Positions 6,264-13,182 of a stretch of DNA of 16,368 bases are shown here, piece by piece. The DNA comes from Microbacteriaceae bacterium (lineage in GTDB: Bacteria > Actinomycetota > Actinomycetes > Actinomycetales > Microbacteriaceae): NCBI GenBank assembly GCA_009925875.1, contig RFQD01000010.1, positions 1 through 16,368 on the forward strand. Reading direction: 5' to 3'. How positions within the stretch are numbered: position 1 is the first letter of the stretch; each line of letters begins with the position of its first letter. The translations under genes and the position numbers were made by a program. Below the pieces are notes generated by a model. That model worked only from the letters and a program-made list of their open reading frames with translations, made no database searches and was not told where the DNA came from.

Positions 6264-6854
6264 TCCTCCGACACCACGTGGCTCGTCGTCGGGCTCGGTA
6301 ACCCCGGGCCCGACTACGCCGCCCATCGCCATAACGTCGGCCAGATGGCGCTCGCGGTGCTGGCCGACGAACTGTCGGCGTCGTTCGTCTCTCACAAGGC
6401 CGGCGCGCAGGTGGCGACCGCGTTCACGTCGCCCGGTGGAGCGAAGCTCATCCTTGCGGCACCCCACACCTACATGAACGTCTCGGGCAAACCCACCGCA
6501 GCACTCCTCAAGTTTTTTTCGCTCACACCCGAGCGGCTCATCGTGGTGCACGATGAGCTCGACATCGATTTTGATCTTGTGCGCGTGAAATTTGGTGGAG
6601 GTCACGGCGGACACAACGGCCTGCGCGCCATCATCGCGGCACTGGGCACGAACGAGTTCGCGCGCGTGCGCATCGGTATCGGGCGACCACCCGGCCGGCA
6701 AGACTCGGCTGACTTCGTGCTGAGCGCGTTCAGTCGGGCACAGCGGGATGCCCTGCCCAACATCCTCGTCGACGCAGCTGACGCAACTCGCCTCATCGCG
6801 ACCGACGGGGTCCTCGCCGCACAACAAAAGTTCAACACCCGTTCACCCTCATAG
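6261..6854 (+). CDS. pth: Peptidyl-tRNA hydrolase, probable CTG start
   Basis: Pth cleaves peptidyl-tRNA released from stalled ribosomes and recycles the tRNA; it is essential in most bacteria. From the CTG the product has 197 residues, a normal length. Active-site residues correspond to E. coli N10, H20, D93 and N114: N14 in GLGNPG, H24 in AAHRHNVG, D98 in VVHDELDI and N119 in GHGGHNGLR. TYMNVSGKP and IGIGRPPG are also conserved. The first in-frame ATG (6345, residue 29) would remove both N14 and H24, so a longer protein is certain to be needed. The gene is in the same frame as rplY, one stop codon and one sense codon apart, and mfd follows after nine bases. Identity is secure; the start codon is the open point. 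Confidence 0.92.
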   Translation: MSSDTTWLVVGLGNPGPDYAAHRHNVGQMALAVLADELSASFVSHKAGAQVATAFTSPGGAKLILAAPHTYMNVSGKPTAALLKFFSLTPERLIVVHDELDIDFDLVRVKFGGGHGGHNGLRAIIAALGTNEFARVRIGIGRPPGRQDSADFVLSAFSRAQRDALPNILVDAADATRLIATDGVLAAQQKFNTRSPS

Positions 6855-6863
6855 ACTGACCAC

Positions 6864-9800
6864 GTGGTTTTCTCCGGGTTGACGCGCGCCCTCATCGACT
6901 CGGGAACCTTGACTGCGGCCGTGGCGAACGCCAACCTCGACGCCGATTTCTCGCTCACGCCCGGGCTCAACGCGCCCCTCCTTGTCGCGATGATGCGGGA
7001 GCGCATGCGCACGGGTGAGCCTCCCGCGTTGCTCGCTGTCACCGCCACGAGTCGCGAAACGGAATCGCTTCGCGACGCGTTGACCGCCCTCGAACCCGAT
7101 GCCGAGATACTCGAGTTTCCGGCGTGGGAGACACTGCCTCACGAGCGCCTCAGCCCCAGCGCCGAAATTACCGGTCGTCGCTTCGACACACTCCGGCAGG
7201 TTGCCACGTGGAGCGGCACCACCCCACTCATCGTCCTGGCATCGGTGCGAGCCGTGCTCCAACCGATTGCGGGTAACTTGCTCGCGGTGCAACCGCTCAC
7301 CCTCACGCGCGGTTCGCGAGGCAACGACCTCGCCGCCCTCAGCAGGCAGCTGGTCAACTTGGCCTACACGCGCGTGGACATCGTCACCCGGCGCGGTGAG
7401 TTTGCCGTGCGCGGGGGCATCGTCGACGTGTTCTCGCCGACGGCCGAACATCCGTACCGCCTCGATTTTTTTGGTGATGAACTCGAGACGGCTCGCGCCT
7501 TTTCGATTGCGGATCAGCGCTCGCTCGACGGCGATATTGACGAGGTGACCCTCCCTCCCTCACGCGAGTTGTTGCTCACCGACGCCGTGCGACAGCGGGC
7601 TCGAGAAATGGAACACGAGTTTCCCGCGATGGCGGGCATGCTCTCCAAGATTGGTGAGGGCATTGCCGTCGAGGGAATGGAGTCGCTGACTCCCGCCCTT
7701 GTCGACTCGCTCGTTCCTCTGACCGAGTATTTGCCGCGCGATACCGCCATCGCCATCGTGGCACCGGAGCGGGTGGCAACGCGCGCGGTCAATCTGGGTG
7801 AGACAAATCGCGAGTTTTTAGATGCGGCGTGGAACGCTGCGTCGGTGGGAGCGACCGCACCCATTGATTTGTCGTCGGGAGACTTTTTGACGCTCACCCA
7901 GGTTCGCAGCGATTACGCGCACGGGCCGTGGTGGACTTTGACCCCGTTCGACCGAGGCGACGACGAGGATGTCCGAATCCACGGGACGGCCGTGCCGAGT
8001 TTCGCCGGAAACGTTGATGGGGCGATCGAGCATGTGGGGGAGAAGCTTCGCGCCGGGTGGTCGGTGGTTATCGCCTCCGCTGGTCATGGGCTCGTCGAGC
8101 GCGCCGAACAGATGCTCGCTGAACACACGCTCGCCGGGCGAATCGTGGATGCGCTACCCGACACCCTGGAGTCCGGCGTCGCGTACCTCGTGCAAGCGAA
8201 CCTCGAGCACGGCTTCGAGCTGCCGGATGCGTCTCTCGCGCTGCTGACCGAAAGCGAGTTTTACGGGCGCTCGGCAACGTATGACGCACGAGGTACCAAG
8301 CGACTCGCCGGCAAGCGCAGTAAGAACGTTGTGGACCCTTTGCAACTTCAGGCCGGCGACATCGTCGTGCACGAGACGCACGGCATTGGTCGCTTTCTCG
8401 AACTCGTCTCGCGTGAGGTATCGAGTGGTGGGCGCGGTCCCATCAAAACCACGCGGGAGTATCTCGTCATCGAATATGCGCCGAGCAAGCGCGGGTATCC
8501 GGGGGACAAGCTCTACGTGCCAACCGATCAGCTTGATCAACTCACACGCTATGTCGGCGGTGAAGAGCCGGCTCTCTCTAAGATGGGCGGCAGCGACTGG
8601 TCATCGGCCAAATCCCGCGCACGCCGTGCCGTGCGCGATATCGCCGTCGAGCTCGTTAAGTTGTATTCGGCCCGCATGGCGAGCAGAGGACACGCGTTCG
8701 GTCCCGACTCTCCGTGGCAACGCGAACTCGAAGAAGCGTTCCCTTTTGTGGAGACACCCGATCAGCTGACGACGATCGACGAAGTCAAAGCCGACATGGA
8801 ACGTCCCATCCCCATGGACCGCCTGATTTCTGGCGATGTGGGATTCGGCAAAACCGAGGTCGCCGTGCGAGCCGCGTTCAAGGCGATTCAAGACGGAAAA
8901 CAGGTCGCCATGCTTGTGCCGACAACTCTCCTGGTTCGTCAGCATGCGGAAACTTTCACCGAACGCTTCGCGGGCTTCCCGGTGCACCTGCGCGCCCTGA
9001 GTCGATTCCAAACCGATAAGGAGGCGCGCGAAACGCTCGCCGGATTGGCCGACGGCACCATCGACATGGTGATTGGGACGCACCGTCTGCTCAGTGACAA
9101 CGTGAAGTTCAAAGACCTCGGTCTTGTCATCATCGACGAAGAGCAACGATTTGGCGTCGAGCACAAGGACGCGCTCAAAAAACTCAAAACCAACGTCGAC
9201 ATTTTGGCGATGAGTGCAACGCCGATACCCCGTACCCTGGAGATGGCCGTCACAGGAATTCGCGAAATGTCGACTCTCGCGACTCCGCCCGAGGATCGGC
9301 ATCCCATTCTTACCTTTGTCGGCCCCTATTCCGAACGACAGGTCGCTGCCGCCATTCGGCGGGAACTCTTGCGCGAGGGACAAATTTTCTTCGTGCACAA
9401 CCGGGTGTCGAGCATCAATCGGGTGGCGGCGCAACTCGCCGAACTCGTCCCCGAAGCGCGCGTCGCGGTTGCCCACGGTCAGCTCAGTGAGAGTGCGCTC
9501 GAGCAGGTCATCGTTGATTTCTGGGAACGAAAGTTCGACGTGCTCGTCTCAACGACCATCATCGAAACAGGTCTCGACATTGCGAACGCGAACACACTGA
9601 TCGTGGACCGCGCCGACAAGTACGGGCTGAGTCAACTGCACCAATTGCGCGGTCGTGTGGGGCGCGGGCGAGAGCGCGCTTACGCGTACTTGCTCTATGA
9701 CCCCGAGACTCCGCTGAGCGAAACCGCGCACGACCGACTTGCGGCGCTCGCGGCGAACAACGAATTGGGGTCGGGCATCCAAATCGCCCTCAAAGACCTG

Positions 9801-10457
9801 GAGATTCGTGGCGCCGGAAATCTCCTCGGTGGCGAGCAGTCAGGGCACATCGCGGGCGTCGGCTTTGACCTGTACCTCCGCATGATCGGCGAGGCGGTGT
9901 CCGTTTTTCGCGGCGATGTGGCCGAAGGTCAAACCGAACTGCGTCTCGAAATTCCGGTGGATGCGCGAATCCCCGAGGACTATCTCGACTCGGAGCGACT
10001 CCGACTCGAGGCGTACCAAAAGCTGTCGATTGCGAGTTCGCCCACGGCACCCGACGGGCAGATTGAACTGGTGCTCGACGAGCTCACCGACCGCTACGGG
10101 ACTCCGCCGGAGGCCGTTGCGACGCTCGCACGTGTATCGCGCCTGCGCCGTCGAGCGCACGCCGCGCACCTCGGTGAAGTGGTTGTGGTTGGACCCAACT
10201 TGCGCCTGACGCCCGTCGATCTTCCCGATTCGGTGCAGGTCCGGCTCGCGCGCATGTATCCGGGCGCCAAATACGCGCCGGCTCCGCGCGTCGTCACCAT
10301 TCCCCTCCCCGATTCGACGTCCCCCGATTCGGGTGACCTCGTTGCGTGGGTGGACGGGGTTCTCACGGCTCTGTTTCCGTCATCGAGCGTCGTGACGAGC
10401 GCGCAACCGAGCGACACGGGCACGCCACGCGACGAGGCTTCCACCCACAACGATTGA
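6864..10457 (+). CDS. mfd: Transcription-repair coupling factor
   Basis: Mfd is a DNA translocase that removes RNA polymerase stalled at lesions and recruits UvrA. The 1197 residues match actinobacterial homologues. The N-terminal UvrB-like module shows EFPAWETLPHERLSPS and RRGEFAVRGGIVDVFSP. The CarD-like RNA polymerase-interacting domain contains GDIVVHETHGIGRF (498-511). The helicase core has Walker A GDVGFGKT (657-664), Walker B DEEQ (758-761), LAMSATPIPRTL, ETGLDIAN (901-908) and the arginine-finger motif QLRGRVGRG (927-935). The C-terminal TRCF domain is followed by a variable Ser/Thr-rich tail. The GTG start lies nine bases after pth with no obvious Shine-Dalgarno, suggesting coupling to pth. 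The last 78 bases overlap the convergent nhaA gene. Confidence 0.97.
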   Translation: MVFSGLTRALIDSGTLTAAVANANLDADFSLTPGLNAPLLVAMMRERMRTGEPPALLAVTATSRETESLRDALTALEPDAEILEFPAWETLPHERLSPSAEITGRRFDTLRQVATWSGTTPLIVLASVRAVLQPIAGNLLAVQPLTLTRGSRGNDLAALSRQLVNLAYTRVDIVTRRGEFAVRGGIVDVFSPTAEHPYRLDFFGDELETARAFSIADQRSLDGDIDEVTLPPSRELLLTDAVRQRAREMEHEFPAMAGMLSKIGEGIAVEGMESLTPALVDSLVPLTEYLPRDTAIAIVAPERVATRAVNLGETNREFLDAAWNAASVGATAPIDLSSGDFLTLTQVRSDYAHGPWWTLTPFDRGDDEDVRIHGTAVPSFAGNVDGAIEHVGEKLRAGWSVVIASAGHGLVERAEQMLAEHTLAGRIVDALPDTLESGVAYLVQANLEHGFELPDASLALLTESEFYGRSATYDARGTKRLAGKRSKNVVDPLQLQAGDIVVHETHGIGRFLELVSREVSSGGRGPIKTTREYLVIEYAPSKRGYPGDKLYVPTDQLDQLTRYVGGEEPALSKMGGSDWSSAKSRARRAVRDIAVELVKLYSARMASRGHAFGPDSPWQRELEEAFPFVETPDQLTTIDEVKADMERPIPMDRLISGDVGFGKTEVAVRAAFKAIQDGKQVAMLVPTTLLVRQHAETFTERFAGFPVHLRALSRFQTDKEARETLAGLADGTIDMVIGTHRLLSDNVKFKDLGLVIIDEEQRFGVEHKDALKKLKTNVDILAMSATPIPRTLEMAVTGIREMSTLATPPEDRHPILTFVGPYSERQVAAAIRRELLREGQIFFVHNRVSSINRVAAQLAELVPEARVAVAHGQLSESALEQVIVDFWERKFDVLVSTTIIETGLDIANANTLIVDRADKYGLSQLHQLRGRVGRGRERAYAYLLYDPETPLSETAHDRLAALAANNELGSGIQIALKDLEIRGAGNLLGGEQSGHIAGVGFDLYLRMIGEAVSVFRGDVAEGQTELRLEIPVDARIPEDYLDSERLRLEAYQKLSIASSPTAPDGQIELVLDELTDRYGTPPEAVATLARVSRLRRRAHAAHLGEVVVVGPNLRLTPVDLPDSVQVRLARMYPGAKYAPAPRVVTIPLPDSTSPDSGDLVAWVDGVLTALFPSSSVVTSAQPSDTGTPRDEASTHND

Positions 10458-11588
10458 GACGGCCGATCCCGCCAACACGCCGAGCACGCCCTGATCGCGC
10501 AGAGCCGGGCTGTCGGCAAAGGCAAGCTGGTTCATCAGCAGCGACACCGTGAAGCCAATGCCGGCGACGGCGGACACGGTCACGAGATTCGCCCCCCGCA
10601 CTCCTCCCGAGGCGCCGGAGTGGTGAGCCGGGCTCCGAAGACGGGGGCGGGTTACGCGGGCCACGAGCCACCCACCCAACGTGATTCCCACGATTTTTCC
10701 GACCGGGAGGGCAACCGCGATCGCGAAGAACACCGGACCGAGCGCATCCAGACCGCCGCGGGGGAGAATCACGAGCGACGACACGAAGGCGAATAGCGGC
10801 AGTATCGCGGCATTCACGACGGGTTGCAGTGCGTGGGCGGCTTTCTCGGCGAGCGACGGGCGGAGCACGAGTCCGAGGGCAACCCCCGCGATCGTGGCGT
10901 GGATGCCCGACGAATACGTCGCCGTCCACGCGGCCAGCGCCAGCACGACCAGGGCGAGCGTGCGCAGCGTTCGCGTCCACCGCGACGTGAGGCGGAGGCA
11001 TCCCACGCCATAGAAGAGCGCAACAGATCCGATTGCGGCCACGAGTGACGCGACATCGAATCCGTGTGCGAAGAGCACCGCAATCAAGACGATGGCGATG
11101 AGATCGTCGATCACGGCAAGGGCGAGCAAAAAAACTCGGATGTTCGCGGGAAGTCCACGCCCGACCAGGGCAATCAGGCCGAGCGCGAACGCGATGTCAG
11201 TCGCAACGGGGATCGGCCATCCGCGCGCGAAGTCGGAACCCGCGATGAGCAGGTATACGAGCGCGGGGAGGGCGACCCCGGCTGCCGCGGCGACGGCCGG
11301 TGCGAGTGCTCGAGTCGGCGAATTCAATTCCCCGCGGGTGAGCTCGTGGCGAAGCTCCACGGCGACAATAAAAAAGAACAGGGCGAGTAGCCCGTCGGTC
11401 ACCCAATGACCCACGCTGAGCTCGAAGTGAGTTCCTGGCACGCGGAGCGGCGCGTGGGTCAGATCAATCAGTCCGGGACCCGCGACCGAATTTGCCACAA
11501 TCAGGCCAAGAACGGCTGCGGCGACAAGTGAAATGGCGGAGTAGCGCTCCGAGCGGAACACGGTCACGAGTGTTCGGCGTCGCGTCAT
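10380..11588 (-). CDS. nhaA: Na+/H+ antiporter NhaA
   Basis: NhaA is an inner-membrane antiporter that expels Na+ or Li+ in exchange for protons. The 402-residue protein is hydrophobic with about 12 helices. The ion-binding and transport residues of E. coli NhaA (D133, D163, D164, K300) have counterparts in D131 (PVATDIAFALG), D161-D162 (LAVIDDLIAI) and K298 (LPVGKIVGI). GLLALFFFIVAVELRHEL, SGIHATIAGVALG and AGIGFTVSLLMNQLAF are also family motifs. The ATG has no clear Shine-Dalgarno. The gene lies 26 bases after the RamB-like regulator on the same strand and may be cotranscribed with it. Its last 25 codons and stop run antisense to the end of mfd, so there is no intergenic terminator there. 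Confidence 0.95.
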   Translation of the reverse strand: MTRRRTLVTVFRSERYSAISLVAAAVLGLIVANSVAGPGLIDLTHAPLRVPGTHFELSVGHWVTDGLLALFFFIVAVELRHELTRGELNSPTRALAPAVAAAAGVALPALVYLLIAGSDFARGWPIPVATDIAFALGLIALVGRGLPANIRVFLLALAVIDDLIAIVLIAVLFAHGFDVASLVAAIGSVALFYGVGCLRLTSRWTRTLRTLALVVLALAAWTATYSSGIHATIAGVALGLVLRPSLAEKAAHALQPVVNAAILPLFAFVSSLVILPRGGLDALGPVFFAIAVALPVGKIVGITLGGWLVARVTRPRLRSPAHHSGASGGVRGANLVTVSAVAGIGFTVSLLMNQLAFADSPALRDQGVLGVLAGSAVSIVVGGSLVAWRARVARLRARHDAR

Positions 11589-11614
11589 GTGCGACAGCCT
11601 ATCCAGTCGTCACA

Positions 11615-13054
11615 TTAGGTTCCCGCTTGAGCGTGACGATCGAGGAACGCATACACTTCCGCGTCGTCGACCCCGGGAAATGTGCCCGTGGGTAGCGGCG
11701 ACAGCACGTGCGCGTGCATGCGGGCGCTCGGCCACGCTTTCCCGGCCCATCGGGCGGCCAGGTCATCAGCGGGATTCTTGCAACAGGTGTCATTGGGGCA
11801 CGTTGACACTTGCCGGTTGGCGGTGTCGCGTCCGCGAAACCATTTCGCGTCGTCGAAAGGGACGCCAACGCTGATGGAAAACTCTTCCGATGTGGAGGTG
11901 CCCGTTTGGGTGGAGTCGAAGAATGTGCCACTCGGGGTGTCGGTGTATTGGTAGAACTCGGTGGTGCGGTTCGTGCGGTTGAAGGCGAGTCGTGCTGCCC
12001 ACCGCCGGCACACGGTCTGTCCTTCGATGGCGCCGTTGATGTCGGCGGGTATGGGCAACCCGTCGTTGGCGTATCCGCGGAATACCCCACCGTCGTCGTT
12101 GACACGCAAGAAGTGGGTGGTCAGATCAAGGTGATGCGTGGCGAGGTTGGTGAACCTCAAGGCGGCGGCTTCATGCGTGACGCCGAACGCATCGCGAAAA
12201 TCTTCGATTGCAATGTTGCGGTCTTTTTTGGCCGCCTGCAGAAAGGCCACGGCACGGGTGCGGGGCATGAGACAGGAGGCCGCGAAGTAGTTGATTTCGA
12301 GGCGTTGGCGCAAGAAGTCGGCGTAGTCCACGGGCTGTTCGTGACCGAGCACGCGGTGGGCCACGGCTTGCAACGCCATGGCACGCAAACCGTGTCCACC
12401 CGGAATCGACGCGGGTGGCAGATAGATTCGACCATTTTTGAGGTCGGTGACGCTTCGGGCCGAGTGTGGCAGGTCATCCACGTAAATCAGTGTGAAGCCC
12501 AGAGATGCGGCGATGTCCGCGACCGTGCGGTGCATGAGCGCACCGGTTTCGTGTCCGGCCGCTTTGATCATGTCTTCGGCAATCTGGTCAATGTCGGGAA
12601 GGTAGTTGCCTTTCTCGAGCATCTCCCGCTGCAGTTGCGTATTAGCCCGCCGAGCTTCTTCGGGGGTGGCCGCCGCGTCACGTTCTCGACGTTCCATTTC
12701 CCGGTAGAGACCGACGATCACCTCGAGAGCTTCGGTCGGTAGCGTTTTGGATGCCCTCACCGACGGCAGGCCTAATCGCGTGTACAGCGTGCTCGACGTA
12801 ATGCGCCCCAACTCAATCTCGAGTTCGGATCGGCGATCGGGTGCTTCGGCAGACAGCAGGTCCGTGACGGTGACGCCGAGACCTTCCGCGAGTGCCGTCA
12901 GGGCGGTGAGTTTGGGTTCGCGTTTGCCGGTTTCCATGAGCGAGAGCTGACTGGGCGTCATCCCGGTTGTTTCGCTCAATTGGTCGAGCGTGAGGCCCGA
13001 CTGGGTGCGAAAGTGCCGGATGCGTTTTCCGAGAAGCAGGAGATTCGCTGACAT
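11615..13054 (-). CDS. XRE-family regulator of the RamB/PrpR (short-chain fatty acyl-CoA regulator) type
   Basis: A 479-residue DNA-binding protein. Residues 8-67 form a Cro/CI helix-turn-helix with LTLDQLSETTGMTPSQLSLM and ETGKREPKLTALTALAEGLG. A linker rich in charged helix follows (about 105-165). An IrrE/ImmA-like peptidase fold (about 166-315) has a degenerate site: AHRVLGH (232-238) in place of HExxH. The C-terminal domain (about 325-475) contains C349 and CPNDTCC (419-425). This layout is that of RamB, PrpR and MccR, which sense short acyl-CoAs and control acetate, glyoxylate and methylcitrate genes in corynebacteria and mycobacteria; PrpR is reported to carry an Fe-S cluster. The divergent neighbour pckG encodes a gluconeogenic enzyme, making it a likely target. 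Which paralogue it corresponds to cannot be told from sequence alone. Confidence 0.88.
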   Translation of the reverse strand: MSANLLLLGKRIRHFRTQSGLTLDQLSETTGMTPSQLSLMETGKREPKLTALTALAEGLGVTVTDLLSAEAPDRRSELEIELGRITSSTLYTRLGLPSVRASKTLPTEALEVIVGLYREMERRERDAAATPEEARRANTQLQREMLEKGNYLPDIDQIAEDMIKAAGHETGALMHRTVADIAASLGFTLIYVDDLPHSARSVTDLKNGRIYLPPASIPGGHGLRAMALQAVAHRVLGHEQPVDYADFLRQRLEINYFAASCLMPRTRAVAFLQAAKKDRNIAIEDFRDAFGVTHEAAALRFTNLATHHLDLTTHFLRVNDDGGVFRGYANDGLPIPADINGAIEGQTVCRRWAARLAFNRTNRTTEFYQYTDTPSGTFFDSTQTGTSTSEEFSISVGVPFDDAKWFRGRDTANRQVSTCPNDTCCKNPADDLAARWAGKAWPSARMHAHVLSPLPTGTFPGVDDAEVYAFLDRHAQAGT

Positions 13055-13060
13055 ATTTTG

Positions 13061-13066
13061 ACTATA
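13061..13066 (-). promoter_or_regulatory. Candidate -10 box for a leaderless regulator mRNA
   Basis: TATAGT on the minus strand ends six bases before the ATG, which places the expected transcript start at or next to the A of the start codon. No Shine-Dalgarno precedes the ATG. Leaderless mRNAs of this layout are common in Actinobacteria. A -35 element is not evident. Confidence 0.45.
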
Positions 13067-13093
13067 TGGAAAGAATCGAGAAAATTTCTACTC

Positions 13094-13105
13094 ATTTGCA
13101 CAAAT
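13094..13105. repeat. Inverted repeat 1, ATTTG-N2-CAAAT (candidate operator)
   Basis: The arms ATTTG and CAAAT are perfect, with two bases between. CAAATTGA on the right matches CAAATTGC in the second repeat. The left arm starts 20 bases before the left arm of the second repeat, close to two helical turns. Confidence 0.5.
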
Positions 13106-13113
13106 TGACCCGG

Positions 13114-13127
13114 ATTTGTTCGCAAAT
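13114..13127. repeat. Inverted repeat 2, ATTTG-N4-CAAAT (candidate operator)
   Basis: The same arms as the first repeat with four bases between. The right arm runs into CAAATTGCAAAA, which resembles the TTTGCAAA-type core reported for RamB sites. It lies about 8 bases upstream of the candidate pckG -10. Confidence 0.5.
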
Positions 13128-13182
13128 TGCAAAAGATAATCGAATTATCGCATTTCCATAACTGCACACCACGGGAGACAAC

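Larger units (their letters stand above)
13055..13182. promoter_or_regulatory. AT-rich divergent control region between the RamB-like gene and pckG
   Basis: This 128-base gap is clearly richer in A+T than its surroundings. It holds TATAGT on the minus strand (13066-13061), six bases before the regulator ATG. It also holds two inverted repeats of ATTTG/CAAAT (13094-13105 and 13114-13127), the perfect inverted repeat GATAAT/ATTATC (13135-13149), and the pckG Shine-Dalgarno GGGAG (13173-13177). GATAAT (13135-13140) differs from the -10 consensus at one base and would give pckG a leader of about 36 bases. No matching -35 is found at normal spacing. Confidence 0.6.

Noticed and set aside
5361..6827. 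Long open frame (488 codons) on the minus strand opposite rplY and pth
   Set aside because: It is antisense to two conserved genes, has low-complexity composition expected of a high-GC shadow frame, and shows no family motifs.
11810..12742. 310-codon plus-strand frame opposite the RamB-like regulator
   Set aside because: Antisense shadow of a well-supported gene; the translation has no recognisable domain.
13105..13110. TTGACC as a -35 box for pckG
   Set aside because: The spacing to GATAAT is 24 bases and nothing -10-like lies at 16-18 bases; it overlaps inverted repeat 1 and is probably coincidental.
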